DNA of 64,000 bases from Pseudomonas sp. P8_229 (GCF_034008635.1 NZ_CP125378.1:462501-526500); one strand, 5' to 3'. Positions 47,391 through 56,909 are shown, numbered from the stretch's first letter. Notes: a model not told the origin generated them from the letters alone. A program made the numbers and translations.

Positions 47391-47738
47391 TTAGCAGCAG
47401 GCGGTTTCGCGGGCAGGACGGCCGTCCATGTTCTGCAGGCGGCAGGCGTTGTCCCTGAGCCAATCGGCGTTGGCCTTTGCGGTGACTTGCAGGATCTCGT
47501 GCACCCAACCCGGCAGATCCGGGTTGAGTCGGTAATACACCCACTGGCCCTGGCGGCGATCAAGCAACAAACCGTTGCTGCGCAGTTGCGCCAGGTGGCG
47601 GCTGATTTTCGGCTGGCTGTCGTCGAGCGCGCACATCAGCTCGCACACACACAGCTCACCCTGTTCGGCAATCAACAGAGTGGCGCGGACACGGGTTTCA
47701 TCGGCCAGGCTTTTGAACAGTTCGGTGGGCGTGAGCAT
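47391..47738 (-). CDS. arsR: Arsenite-responsive repressor ArsR
   Basis: The 115-residue ArsR/SmtB winged-helix protein has the As(III)-binding motif ELCVCEL (Cys30 and Cys32) in the recognition region and ends in a double cysteine (ETACC). Arsenite binding releases it from the promoter. It heads the operon; arsC follows after 26 bases. Confidence 0.94.
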   Translation of the reverse strand: MLTPTELFKSLADETRVRATLLIAEQGELCVCELMCALDDSQPKISRHLAQLRSNGLLLDRRQGQWVYYRLNPDLPGWVHEILQVTAKANADWLRDNACRLQNMDGRPARETACC

Positions 47739-47753
47739 GGGGCGGACTCAAAC

Positions 47754-47785
47754 ATATGGAAAACCGAATATACGGATATCCATAT
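47754..47785 (-). promoter_or_regulatory. arsR: Candidate ArsR operator
   Basis: ATATGGA (47754-47760) and TCCATAT (47779-47785) form an inverted repeat around an AT-rich spacer, with a further palindrome GGATATCC at 47774-47781. It lies 16-47 bases upstream of the arsR start. Confidence 0.55.
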
Positions 47786-47811
47786 ATTATTCAACCCCAA
47801 ATGCGGCCCCT

Positions 47812-47900
47812 TGTAGGAGTGAGCCTGCTCGCGATAGCGGCGTATCAGGCAACTTCTACTTCACAGACATACTGCTATCGCGAGCAGGCTCACTCCTACA
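47812..47900. repeat. REPIN
   Basis: TGTAGGAGTGAGCCTGCTCGCGA and its exact inverse are 43 bp apart, between arsR upstream DNA and the LysR gene end. Confidence 0.9.
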
Positions 47901-47920
47901 GGGGATTTTTGTCAGCTGGC

Positions 47921-48805
47921 TTATCCGCGCAACAGCCCCTGCTCCGCCTCGCACAACCCGACCACGTAATCCCAGACCACCCGCAGCCGCACCGACTTGT
48001 GCAACTCGCGCCGGGTGCTGATCCAGTAACTGCGCTCGATGCTCTCGTCCGGCAGCAACGGCACCAGATCCGGGTCGGACTCGGCCATGTAGCACGGCAG
48101 CACAGCAATGCCCAAACCCGAACACGCCGCTTCCTGCTGCGCAATCACGCTGGTGCTATGGAATACAACGCGCGGGCTGCGGCAGAAACTGTTGAGGAAC
48201 ATCAGCTCCTGGCTGAACAGCAGATCATCGACATAGCCAATCCACGCGTGCCGCCCGAGGTCTTCGCGGCTGCGCAAGGGTGGCGCGCTGTCGAGGTAGC
48301 GTTGGCTGGCGTAGAGCGCGAGGCGGTAGTCGGTGAGTTTGCGGGTAACCAGCATGTCAGCGGCCGGGCGTTCGAGGTGGATACTGATTTCCGCCTCGCG
48401 GTTGAGGATGCTGACAAAGCGCGGCACAGCGACCAGTTCCACTTCCAGCCCCGGATAGCGCTCGAACAGGCCGATCATGCGGCTGGCGAGAAATTTGATG
48501 CCGAGGCCTTCGGTGACGCCAACGCGGATCTTGCCCAGCGGCGCGGTGGACTGGGTGATTTCTTCCTGCGCCAGCAGCGCGACGTTTTCCATGGCTTCGG
48601 CGTGCTTGAGCAGCGCCTCCCCCGCCGGGGTCATTTCGTAGCCTTGGGCGTGCTGAACGAACAGCGCGGTGCCGAGGCTTTTTTCGATGGCCTCGATGTG
48701 CCGGGCGACGGTGGCGTGAGTGGTGTTCAAGCGCCGGGCGGCGGTGAGCAGGCGACCGCTGCGTTGCAGTTCGAGAAAAAACCGCAGGTCGTTCCAGTCG
48801 AACAT
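47921..48805 (-). CDS. LysR-family transcriptional regulator
   Basis: The 294-residue protein has a LysR helix-turn-helix (WNDLRFFLELQRSGRLLTAARRLNTTHATVARHIEAIEKSLGTALF) and an effector domain. It is divergent from the GMC oxidoreductase at 48939 with about 130 bp between, so it probably activates that gene and the transporter behind it. The inducer is unknown. Confidence 0.9.
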   Translation of the reverse strand: MFDWNDLRFFLELQRSGRLLTAARRLNTTHATVARHIEAIEKSLGTALFVQHAQGYEMTPAGEALLKHAEAMENVALLAQEEITQSTAPLGKIRVGVTEGLGIKFLASRMIGLFERYPGLEVELVAVPRFVSILNREAEISIHLERPAADMLVTRKLTDYRLALYASQRYLDSAPPLRSREDLGRHAWIGYVDDLLFSQELMFLNSFCRSPRVVFHSTSVIAQQEAACSGLGIAVLPCYMAESDPDLVPLLPDESIERSYWISTRRELHKSVRLRVVWDYVVGLCEAEQGLLRG

Positions 48806-48938
48806 GGCGGGTCCTTGTCAGCTATCGTCAGTTGAGGCTGTTTGAAAACGCACAGCGGCTGCGCAAAAACTAACATTCTTTTGACGAAAGCTAACAACTA
48901 GAGTGTCCGACAATAAAAACAAAAAGCGAGGTCAGGGA

Positions 48939-50588
48939 ATGCAGACTTCCCTTGAGGAATACGACTACATCGTGGTCGGCGCCGGTCCCGCCGGGTGCTT
49001 GCTGGCCAATCGACTGTCGGCGGACGCACAGCAACGCGTGTTGCTGCTCGAAGCCGGCGGACGCGACAACTATGCATGGATTCACATCCCGGTCGGCTAC
49101 CTGTTCTGCATCGGCAACCCGCGCACCGACTGGTGCTTCAAGACCGAAGCGCAACCCGGCCTGCAGGGTCGCAGCCTGAGCTACCCGCGCGGCAAAGTGC
49201 TGGGTGGCTGCTCCTCCATCAACGGCATGATCTACATGCGCGGCCAGGCCGGCGACTACGACGGCTGGGCGGCCGAAGGCAATCCAGGCTGGGCCTGGAA
49301 CGACGTGCTGCCACTGTTCAAACAAAGCGAAAACCACTTTGCCGGCGCCGCTGAATTCCACGGTGTCCAGGGCGAATGGCGCGTCGAACAGCAGCGCCTG
49401 TCGTGGCCGATTCTCGATGCCTTCCGCAGCGCCGCCGAGCAGAGCGGCATCGCCAGCATCGATGACTTCAATCAGGGCGACAACGAGGGTTGCGGCTACT
49501 TCCAGGTGAACCAGAAAGCCGGGGTGCGCTGGAACGCAGCCAAGGCCTTTCTCAAACCGGTTCGTGACCGGGCCAATCTGACGGTGCTGACCGGGGTCGA
49601 GGTGGATCGGGTGCTGCTGGAAAACGGCCGTGCGTCGAAGGTCAGCGCACGTCATGCAGGCCAGGTGAAAAGCTTCAAGGCGCGCAAGGAGATTGTGTTG
49701 TGCGCGGGCGCCGTGGGTTCGCCGAGCATTCTGCAGCGCTCCGGAATCGGCCCGCGTCCGTTGCTGGAGCGCCTCGGCATCGGCGTGATGCATGAGCTGC
49801 CAGGAGTTGGCGGCAACCTGCAGGATCACCTGCAACTGCGCCTGATCTACAAACTGGAAAACGCCCGAACCCTCAATCAGATCGCCGGCAGCGTGTGGGG
49901 CAAGATGGGCATGGGCCTGCGTTATCTGTATGACCGCAGCGGCCCGTTGTCGATGGCGCCGAGTCAGCTCGGGGCGTTTGCCCGATCCGGGCCGGAGCAG
50001 ACCTCGGCCAACCTCGAATACCACGTGCAACCTTTGTCGCTGGAACGCTTTGGCGAGCCGTTGCACAGCTTCCCGGCATTCACCGCGTCGGTGTGCGACC
50101 TGCGTCCGCAGAGCCGTGGGCGGATCGACATCCGTTCGGCAGACCCGCAAGCCGCGCCGCTGATCCAACCCAATTACCTCAGCCATCCCGAAGACCTGCG
50201 CGTGGCCGCCGATGCCATTCGCCTGACCCGGCGCATCGTCAGCGCCCCGGCCCTGCAAGCGTTCAAACCGGTGGAGTACCTGCCCGGTGACAGCCTGCAA
50301 AGCGAAGCGCAACTGCACGAAGCCGCAGCACGAATCGGCACAACGATTTTCCACCCGGTCGGCACCTGCCGCATGGGCCAGGACGCCGACGCGGTGGTCG
50401 ATGCGCAACTGCGCGTGCATGGCGTACCCGGCCTGCGCATTGCCGACGCCTCGATCATGCCGCGCATCACCTCGGGCAACACCTGCTCGCCTACGCTGAT
50501 GATTGCCGAAAAGGCTGCACATCTGATCCTTTCTCCACCAGTAAACACCGCCCCTGTAGGAGTGAGCCTGCTCGCGATGACTGAATAA
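48939..50588 (+). CDS. GMC-family FAD oxidoreductase (choline-dehydrogenase-like)
   Basis: The 549-residue protein has the FAD motif [18 protein letters not shown] near its N-terminus, GMC signature 1 ([22 protein letters not shown]), signature 2 ([16 protein letters not shown]) and the catalytic His region [10 protein letters not shown]. It oxidises an alcohol to an aldehyde. The ATG at 48939 has GAGG seven bases upstream; a GTG twelve codons earlier is less likely. The last ~15 codons ([12 protein letters not shown]) lie in a REP element, so the original C-terminus probably ended near LIL. Probably controlled by the divergent LysR protein. Confidence 0.92.
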   Translation: MQTSLEEYDYIVVGAGPAGCLLANRLSADAQQRVLLLEAGGRDNYAWIHIPVGYLFCIGNPRTDWCFKTEAQPGLQGRSLSYPRGKVLGGCSSINGMIYMRGQAGDYDGWAAEGNPGWAWNDVLPLFKQSENHFAGAAEFHGVQGEWRVEQQRLSWPILDAFRSAAEQSGIASIDDFNQGDNEGCGYFQVNQKAGVRWNAAKAFLKPVRDRANLTVLTGVEVDRVLLENGRASKVSARHAGQVKSFKARKEIVLCAGAVGSPSILQRSGIGPRPLLERLGIGVMHELPGVGGNLQDHLQLRLIYKLENARTLNQIAGSVWGKMGMGLRYLYDRSGPLSMAPSQLGAFARSGPEQTSANLEYHVQPLSLERFGEPLHSFPAFTASVCDLRPQSRGRIDIRSADPQAAPLIQPNYLSHPEDLRVAADAIRLTRRIVSAPALQAFKPVEYLPGDSLQSEAQLHEAAARIGTTIFHPVGTCRMGQDADAVVDAQLRVHGVPGLRIADASIMPRITSGNTCSPTLMIAEKAAHLILSPPVNTAPVGVSLLAMTE

Positions 50589-50644
50589 CATTCAACGTCT
50601 GCATTGGCTGATACGCCGCTATCGCGAGCAGGCTCACTCCCACA
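50555..50644. repeat. REPIN overlapping the end of the GMC gene
   Basis: Arms TGTAGGAGTGAGCCTGCTCGCGA (inside the coding sequence) and TCGCGAGCAGGCTCACTCCCACA (after the stop). Confidence 0.9.
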
Positions 50645-50734
50645 AGGGGACCGCGTTCATTCAAGGCATCGCGCATCACCCGGACACATAACACCAGTGG
50701 AACAACAAAAACAATCACTGTGAGGGATACCGAT

Positions 50735-52357
50735 ATGTCAGAACACGCTCAGCCGCTGGACGCCGCGAGCGGCGCCAGCACCAGCAATGCCACGCAGAAA
50801 GTCATCTTCGCTTCGTCCCTGGGGACGGTGTTCGAGTGGTATGACTTCTTCCTCTACGGCGCCCTCGCGGCGGTCATCAGCAAGCAGTTTTTCGCCGGGG
50901 TCAACGACACCACGGCGTTCATCTTCGCGTTGATGGCCTTTGCCGCCGGGTTTATCGTGCGGCCTTTCGGGGCGCTGGTGTTCGGTCGGTTGGGGGACAT
51001 GATCGGGCGCAAATACACCTTCCTCGCGACCATCATCCTGATGGGCATCGCCACGTTCTGCGTCGGCCTGCTGCCGACCTACGCCAGCATCGGCATCGCC
51101 GCGCCGATCATTCTGGTGGTGCTGCGCATGCTGCAGGGTCTGGCGCTGGGTGGTGAATATGGCGGCGCCGCGACCTACGTCGCCGAGCACGCGCCAATCG
51201 GCAAGCGCGGTTTCCACACCAGCTGGATCCAGTCCACCGCGACCCTCGGCCTGCTGCTGTCGCTGCTGGTGGTGCTCGGTTGCCGCTACTTCACCGGTGA
51301 CCAGTTCGAAGTCTGGGGCTGGCGCATTCCGTTCCTGCTGTCGATCGTGCTGCTGGGCATTTCCACCTGGATCCGCCTGAGTCTGCACGAGTCGCCGGCG
51401 TATCTGAAAATGAAAGAGGAAGGCAAAACCTGCAAGGCGCCGATCCGCGAATCCTTCGGCAAATGGGAAAACCTCAAGGTCGTGCTGATCGCCCTGTTCA
51501 GCATCAACGCCGGGCAAGCGGTGACCTTCTACGCCGCGCAGTTCTACGTGCTGTTCTTCCTCACGCAGTTCCTGAAAATGGACCCGGCGGTGGCTAATAC
51601 CTTGCTGATCATCAGCGTGGTGATCGGCGCGCCGTTCTTCATCATTTTCGGCTGGCTGTCGGACAAGGTCGGGCGCAAACCGGTGCTGATGCTCGGCCTG
51701 TTGCTGGCGACGGCGTTGTACTTCCCGATCTTCAAATCCCTGGCCCACTACGCCAACCCGGCGATCGATCAGGCCAGTCGTCAGGCACCGATCACTGTGC
51801 TGGCGGATCCGGCGACCTGCACCTTCCAGTTCGACCCGGTGGGCAAGGCCAAATTCGACAGCCCGTGCGACAAGGTCAAGACCTTCCTGGTCAAGCAGGG
51901 CCTGCCCTACTCCAGCGCCGCCGCCCCGGCCGGCAGCGGCGTGCAGGTGAGCATCGGCGACGTGAAGATCGACGGCTACGACGAAGCGGCCCTGCGCGGC
52001 GCAGTCACCCTCGCCGGCTACCCGCAACAAGCAGACATGCAGCAGATCAACAAACCGATGATCGTCGCCTTGATCGTCGCACTGATCATCATCTCGGCCA
52101 TGTGCTACGGCCCGCTGGCCGCACTGATGGTCGAACTGTTCCCGACGCGTATCCGCTACACCTCGATGTCGCTGCCGTATCACATCGGCAATGGCTGGTT
52201 TGGCGGATTTCTGCCGACGGTGTCGTTTGCGCTGGTGGTGTACACCGGGGATATCTTCTACGGGCTGTGGTACCCGGTGCTGATTACCGGGGTGAGCCTG
52301 GTGGTGGGGATGATCTGTCTGCGTGAGACCAAAAATATCGATCTGGACAAGAACTGA
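50735..52357 (+). CDS. MFS transporter, metabolite:H+ symporter (MHS) type
   Basis: The 540-residue protein has 12 membrane helices and the MHS signatures SSLGTVFEWYDFFLYGALAAVI, RPFGALVFGRLGDMIGRKYTF and RMLQGLALGGEYGGAATYVAEH. A hydrophilic insert of about 100 residues (ASRQAPITVLADPATCTF...QADMQQINKP) sits before the ninth or tenth helix and makes the protein longer than the usual ~430. The family imports carboxylates, betaines or shikimate with protons. It follows the GMC oxidoreductase and may bring in its substrate. GAGGGATACCGAT precedes the ATG. Confidence 0.9.
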   Translation: MSEHAQPLDAASGASTSNATQKVIFASSLGTVFEWYDFFLYGALAAVISKQFFAGVNDTTAFIFALMAFAAGFIVRPFGALVFGRLGDMIGRKYTFLATIILMGIATFCVGLLPTYASIGIAAPIILVVLRMLQGLALGGEYGGAATYVAEHAPIGKRGFHTSWIQSTATLGLLLSLLVVLGCRYFTGDQFEVWGWRIPFLLSIVLLGISTWIRLSLHESPAYLKMKEEGKTCKAPIRESFGKWENLKVVLIALFSINAGQAVTFYAAQFYVLFFLTQFLKMDPAVANTLLIISVVIGAPFFIIFGWLSDKVGRKPVLMLGLLLATALYFPIFKSLAHYANPAIDQASRQAPITVLADPATCTFQFDPVGKAKFDSPCDKVKTFLVKQGLPYSSAAAPAGSGVQVSIGDVKIDGYDEAALRGAVTLAGYPQQADMQQINKPMIVALIVALIIISAMCYGPLAALMVELFPTRIRYTSMSLPYHIGNGWFGGFLPTVSFALVVYTGDIFYGLWYPVLITGVSLVVGMICLRETKNIDLDKN

Positions 52358-52375
52358 AATCGAACTGATTGAACT

Positions 52376-52468
52376 TGTGGCGAGGGGATTTACCCCCAAT
52401 GGAGTGCGCAGCAGTCCCGTTTTTCCGGGGCGCTACGCGCCCCATCCGGGATAAATCCCCTCGCCACA
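52376..52468. repeat. Composite palindrome, GTGGCGAGGGGAT family
   Basis: Ends TGTGGCGAGGGGATTTA and TAAATCCCCTCGCCACA are inverted, with an inner CGCAGCAG segment. Related copies lie at 56760 and 60802, a short one at 31396. Confidence 0.85.
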
Positions 52469-52478
52469 GATGCATGTT

Positions 52479-52847
52479 TCAGGCATCAGCCTTGATCACC
52501 TCGAACTTCACCTGATCCGGATAAAACGCCACATAGTCCTTGATCGGCTGGACCGAGATTTTCGGTTTCTCGTAAGTCCACACCGCATTCGCCCCCTCAT
52601 GCCCCGGTACTTGCAGGCTGAAGTAATTGGCATCGCCCTTGTACGGGCAGTAACTGGTGTGGTCGGTGCGGGCGAAGTATTTTTCGTCGATGTCCTCGCG
52701 GGGCACGTAGTACACCGGTGGGTAATTGGCCTCGTTGAGGATCAGCACGTGAGAGGACGCAGCGACCTGGATGCCGTGGAATTTCACCAGCAGGCAACCG
52801 GGGAGTTCTTCGAGGGTGATGACGGGGTTGAGGCCGGAGGTTTTCAT
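52479..52847 (-). CDS. DUF427 protein
   Basis: The 122-residue protein fits DUF427: VKFHGIQVAASSHVLILNEANYPPVYYVPREDIDEKYFARTDHTSYCPYKGDANYFSL and NAVWTYEKP. The family folds as a small beta barrel; function unknown. The ATG at 52847 has GGAGAAAC upstream and is preferred over the long open frame. Confidence 0.88.
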   Translation of the reverse strand: MKTSGLNPVITLEELPGCLLVKFHGIQVAASSHVLILNEANYPPVYYVPREDIDEKYFARTDHTSYCPYKGDANYFSLQVPGHEGANAVWTYEKPKISVQPIKDYVAFYPDQVKFEVIKADA

Positions 52848-52936
52848 CGGGGTTTCTCCTGAATACGGCGAAGAGACCGGTTCAGGTATAGCCCATAGGT
52901 TCAGGCCGGGGTGATTTTGCAGCCGAACGGCCAAAA

Positions 52937-53107
52937 GCCCCTCACCCCCGCCCTCTCCCGGAGGGAGAAGGCGCCGACCGCGTTGTCTTGCGCTCAACAT
53001 CGACCTGAACGTGCTTTTTCGATTATGGATTCGGCGAAGCGTTATCAGGTCGATGTATTTTTCCGGCATCCCCCTAGCGGTCCCCTCTCCCACAGGGAGA
53101 GGGCCGT
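52937..53107. repeat. Pair of CCCTCTCCC-GGGAGA inverted repeats
   Basis: CCCTCTCCCGGAGGGAGAAG near 52950 and CCCCTCTCCCACAGGGAGAGGG near 53083-53105 are hairpins about 130 bp apart, between the DUF427 gene start and the serralysin stop. The second could end serralysin transcription. No gene is seen between them. Confidence 0.6.
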
Positions 53108-53117
53108 TCTTCAGGCA

Positions 53118-54524
53118 TCACGCAACAATATCAGTCGCCACCGCCTGCCCTACCACACCCACGGCAAAATCGACCTGCCCCTGCCCTGTCAGATCGATCA
53201 GCAACCCGGTTTGACCGTTTTGCGCGTAGTAAGTCAGGATCGCATCGCCCGCATGGCCGGTGAAATTGCTGACGAAGTTCAGCGAGGCTGCCCCCGTGGC
53301 AAAAGCGGCAATACCCGAGAGGTCGATCTTGTCCAGGCCGCTCTTGAAATCCATGATCCAGTCCGGCTGGTTGTCGGTCGAATCGCTGGCCGCGCCGAAC
53401 ACGAAGGTGTCTGCACCCTCGCCGCCCCACAGCACGTCCGCGCCGCCACCGCCGTAGAGGATGTCATTGCCGGCACCGCCGAACAGATGGTTGACCGCCG
53501 AATTGCCGATCAGCAAATCATTGCCCGAACCGCCAACGGCGTTTTCCACAGTCACGCCGTAAGCGATCGACACGTTGCCAACCAGCCCGCCCACGTCAGA
53601 GAACGAACCTTCATTGAGGTTGATCTTCTGGTTCTGGGTGAAACCGGAGAAATTCAGGGTGTCATCGCCGCCACCGTCCCACACCGAGAACACCAGTTTC
53701 GACGACGCCGACGTCGCGCTGTAGAAATCGCGGCCAGCGTTGGAGCCAAAACCGTAAGTGGTGTTATCGGCGCGCGTCTCGTAGTTGGCGCCGTAGAGTT
53801 TCTGCACCGCAACGATATCGTCGAGCAACGGTGCCGAGGCGTAGGCGCCGCTGCCGTCCTTGCTGAAGTTCTGGTCGGTGTTGGCTTCGCTCCAGTAGCT
53901 CATCAGGCTGTAGCCGCGGGTGTCTTCGGCGTACTTGGCGTCGTTGTAGGTCGGGTTGCCGTTACCGGCGTTGTAGGCGCCCGGGTGCGACAGGCCGAGG
54001 GTATGGCCGATCTCGTGGGTCAGAGTCTGACGCCCGTAGTTATTGGTGTCCGGGGTCTTGTTGACCTGATATTGAGTGTTGATCAGGTACCACGACTGGC
54101 CGTCATAGCTGCCGCCGCTCGGCAGGTAGGCGAACGCCGCGCCGCCGGTGCTGACGTCGTAGTTGCCGAAGGTCATGTGGCCGTCGCCACCCTTGCCCTC
54201 GGTAAAGGTGACCTTGGCCACGTCGGCCCAGGATTGCATGGACAGCACGGCCTGGGCCTTCTGCTGCGCGCTGAACTGGCTGAAGTTGCCGAGGTTGGGG
54301 TTGTAGTTCGCCGGTTTCTCGGTCAGGAAGGTGTAGGTGAGGGAAATTTTGCCGTCGCCGTTCTTGTCGTGCCACGACAGGTTCTTGCGCAGGATTTCGT
54401 CGGCTGCCTGGTCGGCGGTGAACGACGGTTTGCCATTGACCAGGCCAACGCCACGGTCATACAGATGGCTGAAGGCATTCACTTCGTCATAGGCGCTGCT
54501 GGTTTTCGCTTTGGCTTGAGCCAT
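53118..54524 (-). CDS. Serralysin-family alkaline metalloprotease (AprA/AprX-like)
   Basis: The 468-residue protein has the zinc motif [13 protein letters not shown] near residue 175 and the Met-turn [11 protein letters not shown] calcium-binding repeats follow ([48 protein letters not shown]), then a C-terminal type-I secretion signal ending DIVA. There is no classical signal peptide. It is secreted by an AprDEF-type ABC exporter. In many fluorescent pseudomonads inhibitor and exporter genes follow; here only DUF427 follows, so exporter genes must be elsewhere. AAGGAAG precedes the ATG. Confidence 0.92.
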   Translation of the reverse strand: MAQAKAKTSSAYDEVNAFSHLYDRGVGLVNGKPSFTADQAADEILRKNLSWHDKNGDGKISLTYTFLTEKPANYNPNLGNFSQFSAQQKAQAVLSMQSWADVAKVTFTEGKGGDGHMTFGNYDVSTGGAAFAYLPSGGSYDGQSWYLINTQYQVNKTPDTNNYGRQTLTHEIGHTLGLSHPGAYNAGNGNPTYNDAKYAEDTRGYSLMSYWSEANTDQNFSKDGSGAYASAPLLDDIVAVQKLYGANYETRADNTTYGFGSNAGRDFYSATSASSKLVFSVWDGGGDDTLNFSGFTQNQKINLNEGSFSDVGGLVGNVSIAYGVTVENAVGGSGNDLLIGNSAVNHLFGGAGNDILYGGGGADVLWGGEGADTFVFGAASDSTDNQPDWIMDFKSGLDKIDLSGIAAFATGAASLNFVSNFTGHAGDAILTYYAQNGQTGLLIDLTGQGQVDFAVGVVGQAVATDIVA

Positions 54525-54549
54525 GGTGGACTTCCTTGTTTCAGAGTAG

Positions 54550-54675
54550 TCAGTGCGTACGGACGGTGGCGATCTTCTGGCGAGATCGTCCTGTCACTCG
54601 CGTTTCTTGAAAGGCCCGATGAACCTGCCATGCCTGGCAAGCGCCGCACCATTGGATTTCTCGATAGCCGTACAT
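54550..54675 (-). CDS. Possible 41-residue protein next to a LexA box
   Basis: A short frame ([30 protein letters not shown]...) with a CxxC pair begins 42 bases downstream of the LexA-type box on the minus strand. Composition is plausible, but the ribosome site (GGGACGCC) is weak and no family is known. A longer frame continues upstream through the box. Offered only as a candidate. Confidence 0.25.
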   Translation of the reverse strand: MYGYREIQWCGACQAWQVHRAFQETRVTGRSRQKIATVRTH

Positions 54676-54716
54676 GGCGTCCCGGTAATACCGGTCATTC
54701 CCGGCAACGTTTTTAT

Positions 54717-54732
54717 CTGTATATCCATACAG
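54717..54732. promoter_or_regulatory. LexA-type (SOS) box upstream of topB
   Basis: CTGTATATCCATACAG fits CTG-N10-CAG with an almost perfect AT core; the dyad extends to TTTATCTGTAT / ATACAGATAAA (54713-54736). It is 70 bp upstream of the topB ATG and 185 bp from the divergent serralysin start. Confidence 0.75.
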
Positions 54733-54802
54733 ATAAAAGTTGCCCCGGACGCCAACTGCGGCCATTCTGTGCACCTCAGTGAATTGATCGACGACGGTGG
54801 TT

Positions 54803-56734
54803 ATGCGGCTGTACCTCTGTGAAAAACCTTCCCAGGCCAAAGACATTGCGGCCGTGCTCGGCGCCAAGCGTCGGGGCGACGGCTGCTGGCTGGGAACGGA
54901 CGTCACGGTGACCTGGTGCATCGGCCACCTGCTGGAAACCGCACCGCCGGATGCGTACGACGCACGCTACAAACGCTGGGTACTGGCGGATCTGCCGATC
55001 ATCCCGGACAAGTGGAAAATGACCGTCAAGCCGCGCACCGCCAGCCAATACAAAGCAGTCAAGCGCCTGCTCGGCGAAGCCAGCGAACTGATCATCGCCA
55101 CCGACGCCGACCGTGAGGGCGAGATGATTGCCCGGGAACTGGTCGAACACTGTCGCTATCGCGGGCCGATCCGCCGCTTGTGGCTGTCGGCGCTGGACGA
55201 GGCGTCTATCCGCAAGGCCCTGGCCGCCCTGAAGCCGGGGGCGGAAACCTTCAACCTGTATCACTCGGCGCTGGGGCGCTCGCGGGCCGACTGGCTGATC
55301 GGCATGAACATGAGTCGCCTGTTCACGTTATTGGGTCGCCAGTCCGGCTATCAGGGCGTGCTGCCGGTCGGTCGGGTGCAGACGCCGACGTTGCGGCTGG
55401 TGGTGGATCGCGACCGCAGCATCGCCGACTTCGTGCCGGTGCCGTATTGGGCGATCGATGTGCAACTGCTGCACAACGGCACGCCGTTCACCGCGCAGTG
55501 GCGTGCCCCCAGCGACGTCTGCGACGATCAGGATCGCTGCCTGAACCAGGCGCTGGCGCAACAGGCCGCCGCCGCCATCAACAGCGCCGCCAGTGCACGG
55601 GTGGTCACGTTGCGCACCGAACGCATGCGCGAAGTGGCGCCGCTGCCCTTCGACCTCGGCACCCTGCAAGAGGTCTGCTCGAAGAAACTCGGCCTCGGCG
55701 CCCAGGAAACCCTCGACATCGCCCAGGCGCTCTACGAAACCTACAAGGTCATCACCTACCCGCGCAGCGATTGCGGCTTCCTGCCGCTGAGCCAGCACAG
55801 CGAGGCACCGGGGATACTCGCGGCACTGCGTCAGGCCGATCCAGGCCTTGAAGCACTCAATGGTCACCTTGACCCTCAGCGCCGCTCACGGGCGTGGAAC
55901 GACGCCAAGGTCAGCGCGCACCACGGCATCATCCCCACGGCGGCGGCAAAAAACCTCGAGCGCCTGAGCGGCAAACACCGGGCGGTGTACACCCTGATTC
56001 GCGCCCGCTACCTGGCGCAGTTTCTGCCCAACCATGAATACGATCGCACCCAGGCCGATTTCGATTGCGCCGGTGAAGCGTTGCGCGCGGTTGGCAAGCA
56101 GATCATCGAGCCGGGCTGGAAACGCGCCCTGCCCGAAGCCCTCGCGCCGGCCAAGGGCCGTGAAGCGCCGGCACCGCAAACCTTGCCGGCGCTGAGCCAG
56201 GGTGTCGATTGCGCCGTGGCCGGTGTGAACCTCAAGGATCTGTGGACGCAGCCGCCCAAGCCCTACACCGAGGGCGATCTGATCAAGGCGATGAAGAACG
56301 TCGCCAAACTGGTGGAAGACCCACTGCTCAAACAGAAACTCAAGGACACCACCGGCATCGGCACCGAAGCGACTCGTGCCTCGATCATCCAAGGCTTGCT
56401 GGACCGTGGTTATCTGGTGAAAAACGGCAAGGCCCTGGCCGCGACACCAGCCGCCTTCAGCCTGATCGACGCCGTGCCCCGGGCGATTGCCGACCCCGGC
56501 ACCACCGCCATCTGGGAACAGGCGCTGGACATGGTGCAAAGCGGCGAAATGAGTCTGGAAGAGTTCGTCACCAAACAGGCGGCGTGGATGAGCAAGCAGG
56601 TCACACGTTGTTCTGCGCTGAGCCTGACCATCAGCGGTCCGCCACCTGCCGGCAAAGCTGCCGCACCGTGGAAGAAAAAGCGCAAATCGACGCGCAGTAA
56701 AACCGCCAGCGTAGCCAAACACACAACCAAGTAA
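54803..56734 (+). CDS. topB: DNA topoisomerase III
   Basis: The 643-residue type IA topoisomerase has an N-terminal Toprim domain (RLYLCEKPSQAKDIAAVLG; IIATDADREGEMIARELVEH), the gate region SRADWLIGMNMSRLFT, the catalytic tyrosine in KVITYPRSDCGFLP and TGIGTEATRASIIQGLLDRGYL. A lysine-rich tail ends it (KKKRKSTRSK). It relaxes and decatenates DNA through single-strand passage. The ATG at 54803 gives the family start MRLYLCEKPSQ. A LexA-type box upstream suggests DNA-damage control, which is not usual knowledge for topB. Confidence 0.94.
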   Translation: MRLYLCEKPSQAKDIAAVLGAKRRGDGCWLGTDVTVTWCIGHLLETAPPDAYDARYKRWVLADLPIIPDKWKMTVKPRTASQYKAVKRLLGEASELIIATDADREGEMIARELVEHCRYRGPIRRLWLSALDEASIRKALAALKPGAETFNLYHSALGRSRADWLIGMNMSRLFTLLGRQSGYQGVLPVGRVQTPTLRLVVDRDRSIADFVPVPYWAIDVQLLHNGTPFTAQWRAPSDVCDDQDRCLNQALAQQAAAAINSAASARVVTLRTERMREVAPLPFDLGTLQEVCSKKLGLGAQETLDIAQALYETYKVITYPRSDCGFLPLSQHSEAPGILAALRQADPGLEALNGHLDPQRRSRAWNDAKVSAHHGIIPTAAAKNLERLSGKHRAVYTLIRARYLAQFLPNHEYDRTQADFDCAGEALRAVGKQIIEPGWKRALPEALAPAKGREAPAPQTLPALSQGVDCAVAGVNLKDLWTQPPKPYTEGDLIKAMKNVAKLVEDPLLKQKLKDTTGIGTEATRASIIQGLLDRGYLVKNGKALAATPAAFSLIDAVPRAIADPGTTAIWEQALDMVQSGEMSLEEFVTKQAAWMSKQVTRCSALSLTISGPPPAGKAAAPWKKKRKSTRSKTASVAKHTTK

Positions 56735-56759
56735 TGATCTGCGCTGTGATGGGGGATTC

Positions 56760-56861
56760 TGTGGTGAGGGGATTTATCCCCGATGGACTGCGCAGCAGTC
56801 CCTTGGTTAAGGAAAGCTGGGGCTGCTTCGCGACCCATCGGGAATAAATCCCCTCGCCACA
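56760..56861. repeat. Composite palindrome, GTGGCGAGGGGAT family
   Basis: Ends TGTGGTGAGGGGATTTATCCC and GGAATAAATCCCCTCGCCACA are inverted, with inner GGACTGCGCAGCAGTCC, after topB. Confidence 0.85.
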
Positions 56862-56909
56862 AGGTGTGATTCAACAATACTGAAGCTGCAATCTTCAGGA
56901 GTATCCCCG

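Noticed and set aside
48891..52399. Long minus-strand frames opposite the GMC oxidoreductase and the MHS transporter
   Set aside because: They are shadows of two genes with strong motifs.
52911..54782. 623-codon plus-strand frame
   Set aside because: It is the antisense of the serralysin gene; the RTX repeats produce an open complementary frame.
54525..54802. Overlapping small frames on both strands before topB
   Set aside because: Only the 41-codon minus-strand frame near the LexA box is kept as a weak candidate; the others run through the box or into topB without start signals.
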